Assembly (NCBI RefSeq): GCF_016613415.1 | Contig: NZ_JACWCT010000026.1 | Location: 54,430-118,429 of the forward strand | Source: Methylobacterium ajmalii | GTDB taxonomy: Bacteria > Pseudomonadota > Alphaproteobacteria > Rhizobiales > Beijerinckiaceae | Reading direction: 5' to 3' | Length of the DNA: 64,000 bases | Part shown: in pieces, positions 57,582 through 64,000 of the stretch | Layout: every line of letters starts with the position of its first letter | Numbering within the stretch: the first letter of the stretch is position 1 | Made by a program: the position numbers and the translations under genes | The notes under the pieces: generated by a model | What the model saw: the letters and a program-made list of their open reading frames with translations, nothing else | The model's database searches: none | What the model was told of the DNA's origin: nothing

Positions 57582-58916
57582 ATGCGTCTCAGCCGCTACT
57601 TCCTGCCCATCCTGCGCGAGACGCCCAAGGAAGCCGAGATCGTCTCGCACCGGCTGATGCTGCGCGCCGGCATGATCCGCCAGGAGGCGGCCGGTATCTA
57701 CGCCTGGCTGCCGCTGGGTCTGCGGGTGCTCAACCGCGTCGCCGACATCATCCGGGCCGAGCAGGACCGCTCGGGCGCCGTCGAACTCCTGATGCCGACG
57801 ATCCAGTCGGCGGACCTCTGGCGCGAATCCGGCCGCTACGACGCCTACGGCAAGGAGATGCTGCGCATCAAGGACCGGCACGAGCGCGACATGCTGTTCG
57901 GGCCGACCAACGAGGAGATGATCACGGCGATCTTCCGCTCGGCGGTGCGCTCCTACAAGGATCTGCCGAAGAACCTCTACCACATCCAATGGAAGTTCCG
58001 CGACGAGGTGCGGCCGCGCTTCGGCACGATGCGCTCGCGCGAGTTCCTGATGAAGGACGCCTACTCGTTCGACCTCGACCAGGCGAGCGCGCGGCACTCC
58101 TACAACAAGATGTTCGTCGCCTACCTGCGGACCTTCGCGCGGCTCGGCCTGAAGGCGATCCCGATGCGGGCCGAGACCGGTCCGATCGGTGGCGACCTCT
58201 CCCACGAATTCATCATCCTGGCCCAGACCGGCGAGAGCGAGGTCTTCTGCGACCGCGCCTATCTCGATTTCCCGACCCCCGAGGCGGGAATCGACTTCGA
58301 CGACGTCGCCGGGCTCCAGGCCACTGTCGACCACTGGACCTCGCGCTACGCCGCCACCTCCGAGATGCACGACGCCGACGCGTTCGCGCAGGTGCCGGAC
58401 GGTGAGCAGATGGCCGCCCGCGGCATCGAGGTCGGCCACATCTTCTACTTCGGCACCAAGTACTCGGAGCCGATGGGCGCGAAGGTGACCGGCCCGGACG
58501 GCCAGGAGCGCCCGGTCCATATGGGCTCCTACGGCATCGGCCCGAGCCGGCTGGTGGCGGCGATCATCGAGGCGGGCCACGACGAATCCGGCATCGTGTG
58601 GCCGGATGCGGTGGCGCCGTTCGACGTCGCGCTCCTCAACCTCAAGGTCGGGGATGCCGGCACGGACGCGGCCTGCGCCAAGCTCCAGGGCGAGCTGGAG
58701 GCCGCCGGCCTGACCGTGCTCTACGACGACCGCGACGAGCGTCCGGGCGGAAAGTTCGCGACCGCCGACCTGATCGGCCTGCCCTGGCAGGTCATCGTCG
58801 GGCCCAAGGGCCTGGCCGACGGCAAGGTCGAGGTGAAGCGGCGCGCCACCGGCGCCCGCGAGACGGTCGCCCCCGACGCCGTGCCGGCCTACCTGCGCCA
58901 GAACCGGACGGCCTGA
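57582..58916 (+). CDS. proS: Proline--tRNA ligase, short alphaproteobacterial form
   Basis: A 444-aa class II aminoacyl-tRNA synthetase. Motif 2 is [27 protein letters not shown] (split as [10 protein letters not shown] and REFLMKDAY) and motif 3 [14 protein letters not shown]. The anticodon-binding domain is at the C-terminus. The protein lacks the large insertion editing domain found in the roughly 570-aa E. coli type, as usual in alphaproteobacteria. The ATG at 57582 gives [13 protein letters not shown]; the frame open upstream to 57375 is not ProS-like. lolC follows after 4 bases. Confidence 0.96.
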   Translation: MRLSRYFLPILRETPKEAEIVSHRLMLRAGMIRQEAAGIYAWLPLGLRVLNRVADIIRAEQDRSGAVELLMPTIQSADLWRESGRYDAYGKEMLRIKDRHERDMLFGPTNEEMITAIFRSAVRSYKDLPKNLYHIQWKFRDEVRPRFGTMRSREFLMKDAYSFDLDQASARHSYNKMFVAYLRTFARLGLKAIPMRAETGPIGGDLSHEFIILAQTGESEVFCDRAYLDFPTPEAGIDFDDVAGLQATVDHWTSRYAATSEMHDADAFAQVPDGEQMAARGIEVGHIFYFGTKYSEPMGAKVTGPDGQERPVHMGSYGIGPSRLVAAIIEAGHDESGIVWPDAVAPFDVALLNLKVGDAGTDAACAKLQGELEAAGLTVLYDDRDERPGGKFATADLIGLPWQVIVGPKGLADGKVEVKRRATGARETVAPDAVPAYLRQNRTA

Positions 58917-58920
58917 GCCG

Positions 58921-60231
58921 ATGGTCCTCGCCGCGCTCCGCGAGCGCCTGCCCAAGGTCGGTGCGTTCCTCCGGCCGCGCGGCGGGGGCGGCACCCTGCC
59001 GTTCGCGCCCTTCGAATGGACGATCGCCGGGCGCTACCTGCGCACCCGGCGCAAAGAGGGCTTCGTCTCGGTCATCGCCCTGTTTTCGTTCCTCGGCATC
59101 ATGCTGGGCGTCGCCACCCTCATCATCGTGCTCTCGGTGATGAACGGCTTCCGCAAGGAGCTTCTCAGCAAGATCGTCGGCATCAACGGCCACATCTTCG
59201 TGGCGCCGATCGACCGGCCGCTGACCGATTTCGCCGACTTGTCGGAGCGGCTCGGCAAGGTGGCGGGCGTGCACCTCGCCCTGCCGATGGTCGAGGGCCA
59301 GGCCTTCGCCTCGTCGCAGTTCGGCGGCTCGGGCGTGCTGGTGCGCGGCGTGCGGGCCGACGACCTGCAGAAAATTCCCTCGGTGGCCAAGACCATCCGG
59401 GGCGGCACCCTGGAGAACTTCGACGCCGCCGGCGGCGTCGCCATCGGCAAGCGGCTCGCCGAATCCCTCGGGCTTCAGGCCGGCGACACGATCACGCTGG
59501 CGACGCCGAAGGGCGCGACGACGCCGTTCGGGACCGCGCCGCGGATCAAGAGCTACAACGTGGCGGCGGTGTTCGAGGTCGGCATGTCCGAGTTCGACGG
59601 CACCTTCGTGTACATGCCGCTCACGGAAGCGCAGGCCTTCTTCAACCGAGACGGCGATGTCTCGGTGATCGAGATCTTCCTCGACAACGCCGATTCGGTC
59701 GGGGAGGCGCGGGGAGAGCTGGAGCTTGCCGCCGAGCGCCCGGTGCTGATCACCGACTGGCGCCAGCGCAACCGCACCTTCTTCTCCGCCCTCGAGGTGG
59801 AGCGCAACGTGATGTTCATCATCCTCACGCTGATCGTGCTGGTGGCGGCGCTCAACATCGTTTCCGGCCTGATCATGCTGGTGAAGGACAAGTCGAGCGA
59901 CATCGCGATCCTGCGCACCATGGGGGCGACCCGCGGCGCGATCATGCGGGTGTTCCTGATCACCGGCGCCTCGATCGGCATCCTCGGCACCATCGCGGGC
60001 TTCGTCCTGGGGCTGGTCTTCTCGGCCAACCTCACGGTGATCCAGCGCACGCTGTTCCCGGGCGCCTGGGACCCGACGGTGCGGTTCCTGTCCGAGATCC
60101 CGTCGGAGACCAACGCCAGTGAGGTCGTGGCCGTCGTCGCGATGTCGATGGTGCTGTCGCTGCTCGCGACCCTCTACCCGTCCTGGCGCGCCGCCCGGCT
60201 CGACCCGGTGCAGGCCCTGCGCTACGGCTGA
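58921..60231 (+). CDS. lolC: Lipoprotein-releasing ABC transporter permease LolC/LolE type
   Basis: A 436-aa inner-membrane protein that extracts lipoproteins for LolA. A first span (about residues 50-75, ALFSFLGIMLGVATLIIVLS) is followed by a large periplasmic domain and three C-terminal spans with GLIMLVKDKSSDIAILRTMGA, the coupling-helix motif. It is a single LolC/E-like permease, which in alphaproteobacteria probably forms a homodimer. It begins 4 bases after proS and precedes the lolD ATPase. Confidence 0.94.
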   Translation: MVLAALRERLPKVGAFLRPRGGGGTLPFAPFEWTIAGRYLRTRRKEGFVSVIALFSFLGIMLGVATLIIVLSVMNGFRKELLSKIVGINGHIFVAPIDRPLTDFADLSERLGKVAGVHLALPMVEGQAFASSQFGGSGVLVRGVRADDLQKIPSVAKTIRGGTLENFDAAGGVAIGKRLAESLGLQAGDTITLATPKGATTPFGTAPRIKSYNVAAVFEVGMSEFDGTFVYMPLTEAQAFFNRDGDVSVIEIFLDNADSVGEARGELELAAERPVLITDWRQRNRTFFSALEVERNVMFIILTLIVLVAALNIVSGLIMLVKDKSSDIAILRTMGATRGAIMRVFLITGASIGILGTIAGFVLGLVFSANLTVIQRTLFPGAWDPTVRFLSEIPSETNASEVVAVVAMSMVLSLLATLYPSWRAARLDPVQALRYG

Positions 60232-60348
60232 TCCTTCGTCCCGGCCGGGCGCTCGTCCGGCCCCGTACCCGAGTACCGTCCGGATGCCGTTGCCCGCCTT
60301 CCCCGAACGCTCCACCCCCCACGCCTCGGCGCGGGGCGCCTGACGCCG

Positions 60349-61050
60349 ATGGACGACACCCAGCAGCAGCCGGTCCCGGCGCTCTTCCTCGCGCAGGTCG
60401 AGCGGCGCTACGCGCAAGGCGCCGGCCATCTCGAGATCCTGAGCGGGGCCGATCTCGCGATCTGGCCCGGCGAGATCGTGGCGCTGGTCGCGCCGTCCGG
60501 CACCGGCAAGTCGACCCTGCTGCACGTCGCCGGGCTGCTCGAGCGCCCGGATGCGGGCGAGGTCTATATCGGCGGCCAGCCGAGCGCCCGGATGGACGAC
60601 GCCGCCCGCACCCGGATGCGGCGCGAGGAGATGGGCTTCGTCTACCAGTCGCACCACCTCCTGCCCGAGTTCTCGGCGCTGGAGAACGTGGCCCTGCCCC
60701 AGCTCATCCGGGGCCTGGCCGCCAAGGAGGCGCGGGCGCGGGCGGGCGAACTCCTGTCGTTCCTCGGCCTCAAGGAGAGGCTGAGCCACCGCCCGGCGGA
60801 GCTGTCGGGCGGCGAGCAGCAGCGCGTCGCCATCGCCCGGGCGCTCGCCAACGGCCCCCGCCTGCTGCTGGCCGACGAGCCGACCGGCAACCTGGACCCG
60901 CAGACCGCCGGACACGTCTTCGCGATCCTGGTCTCGCTGGTGCGGGCCTCCGGCGTCGCGGCGCTGATCGCGACCCACAACCTGGAGCTCGCCGCCCGGA
61001 TGGACCGGCGGGTGACGATCCAGAACGGCCTCATCGTCCAGCTCGCCTGA
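60349..61050 (+). CDS. lolD: Lipoprotein-releasing ABC transporter ATPase LolD
   Basis: A 233-aa cytoplasmic ATPase that powers lipoprotein release with LolC. Walker A is APSGTGKST at 48-56 (Ala in place of the usual first Gly), signature [15 protein letters not shown], Walker [13 protein letters not shown], then the H-loop histidine in IATHN. A 117-base gap separates it from lolC. It is the last gene of the proS-lolCD group; the following 210 bases (61051-61260) show no further signal I can name. Confidence 0.95.
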   Translation: MDDTQQQPVPALFLAQVERRYAQGAGHLEILSGADLAIWPGEIVALVAPSGTGKSTLLHVAGLLERPDAGEVYIGGQPSARMDDAARTRMRREEMGFVYQSHHLLPEFSALENVALPQLIRGLAAKEARARAGELLSFLGLKERLSHRPAELSGGEQQRVAIARALANGPRLLLADEPTGNLDPQTAGHVFAILVSLVRASGVAALIATHNLELAARMDRRVTIQNGLIVQLA

Positions 61051-61260
61051 CACCCGCGCGGCGGAGCGGCCGCTTCGCCCGCCCGGGCGGGGCCGGAATC
61101 CGCGTCGCGCGGCGACTTGCCGGATTCGAACGGCGCGGCCTCACGCCCGACTCACCGCGAAGAGGTCGGGACGGCGCCGCCGTTCAGCTTGCGTTGGGGT
61201 TCCGAATGGTCCAACCCGGCGGGAACGTCAGGCGGCAGCCGCTACGAACGGACGAGTGAC

Positions 61261-63954
<2,694 letters not shown>

Positions 63955-64000
63955 CTCGACGTGTAGTCGAGCGTCTCGGGCCGTGCGCATGTCTCCTCTC

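Overview
The window is a high-GC (about 70% by eye) alphaproteobacterial chromosome segment. Gene content and order point to the Rhizobiales/Hyphomicrobiales, most likely Methylobacterium or a close relative. The evidence is a complete nuoA-N operon followed by birA, rnj, a methylmalonyl-CoA epimerase gene, a DUF1467 gene, a short-form proS and lolCD; a meaB gene; and several Rhizobiales-type interspersed palindromic repeats. The genus is inferred, since no 16S gene or other marker is present.

Layout. 1-7.6 kb: the end of an ftsL-like gene, then ftsI-murE-murF-mraY-murD on the plus strand, with ATGA overlaps at ftsI/murE and murE/murF. The division/cell-wall cluster stops after murD and is followed by a nuclease/phosphatase-superfamily gene that converges with, and overlaps, a cardiolipin-synthase-like phospholipase D gene. 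10-24 kb: typA, an orphan TAXI-type receptor, a glycosyltransferase-like protein with a helical-repeat tail, an orphan ModA-like binding protein, an MHS-type MFS transporter, a haloacid dehalogenase, an atypical SDR, a SOUL protein, a DUF900 lipoprotein hydrolase and meaB. 23-28.3 kb: a tetR-RND efflux operon with a perfect 20-bp palindrome over its likely promoter. 28.4-33.6 kb: a GNAT acetyltransferase, trpE, ppiD and tpiA.

33.6-37.5 kb is the accessory, decayed part. It holds a dead serine/threonine phosphatase pseudogene, an AraC gene that has lost its natural start, a tRNA-Val, three tandem tRNA-Asp genes, a chemoreceptor gene reduced to its two ends, and a CAP-domain lipoprotein. The base composition drops sharply near 34.15-34.2 kb, where the two divergent damaged genes meet.

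37.8-53.4 kb encodes all 14 subunits of proton-pumping NADH:quinone oxidoreductase. NuoL carries an unusual histidine-rich loop, and NuoE a long low-complexity tail downstream of a tandemly duplicated start region. 53.4-61 kb covers biotin ligase, RNase J, methylmalonyl-CoA epimerase, ProS and the LolCD lipoprotein exporter, with a small minus-strand transcription unit (a 29-codon ORF plus a strong terminator) hidden before proS. The window ends with pyruvate phosphate dikinase.

Functional links: peptidoglycan precursor synthesis and septal crosslinking (mur/fts); envelope biogenesis (lolCD, ppiD, cardiolipin synthase-like protein); acyl-CoA metabolism (meaB and the epimerase act around methylmalonyl-CoA mutase); and energy and carbon metabolism (nuo, tpiA, ppdK). 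I did not find a convincing new defence or biosynthetic system. The most unusual items are the fused glycosyltransferase-like protein, the 34.2-kb breakpoint, the gutted chemoreceptor and the small transcription unit at 57.2 kb.
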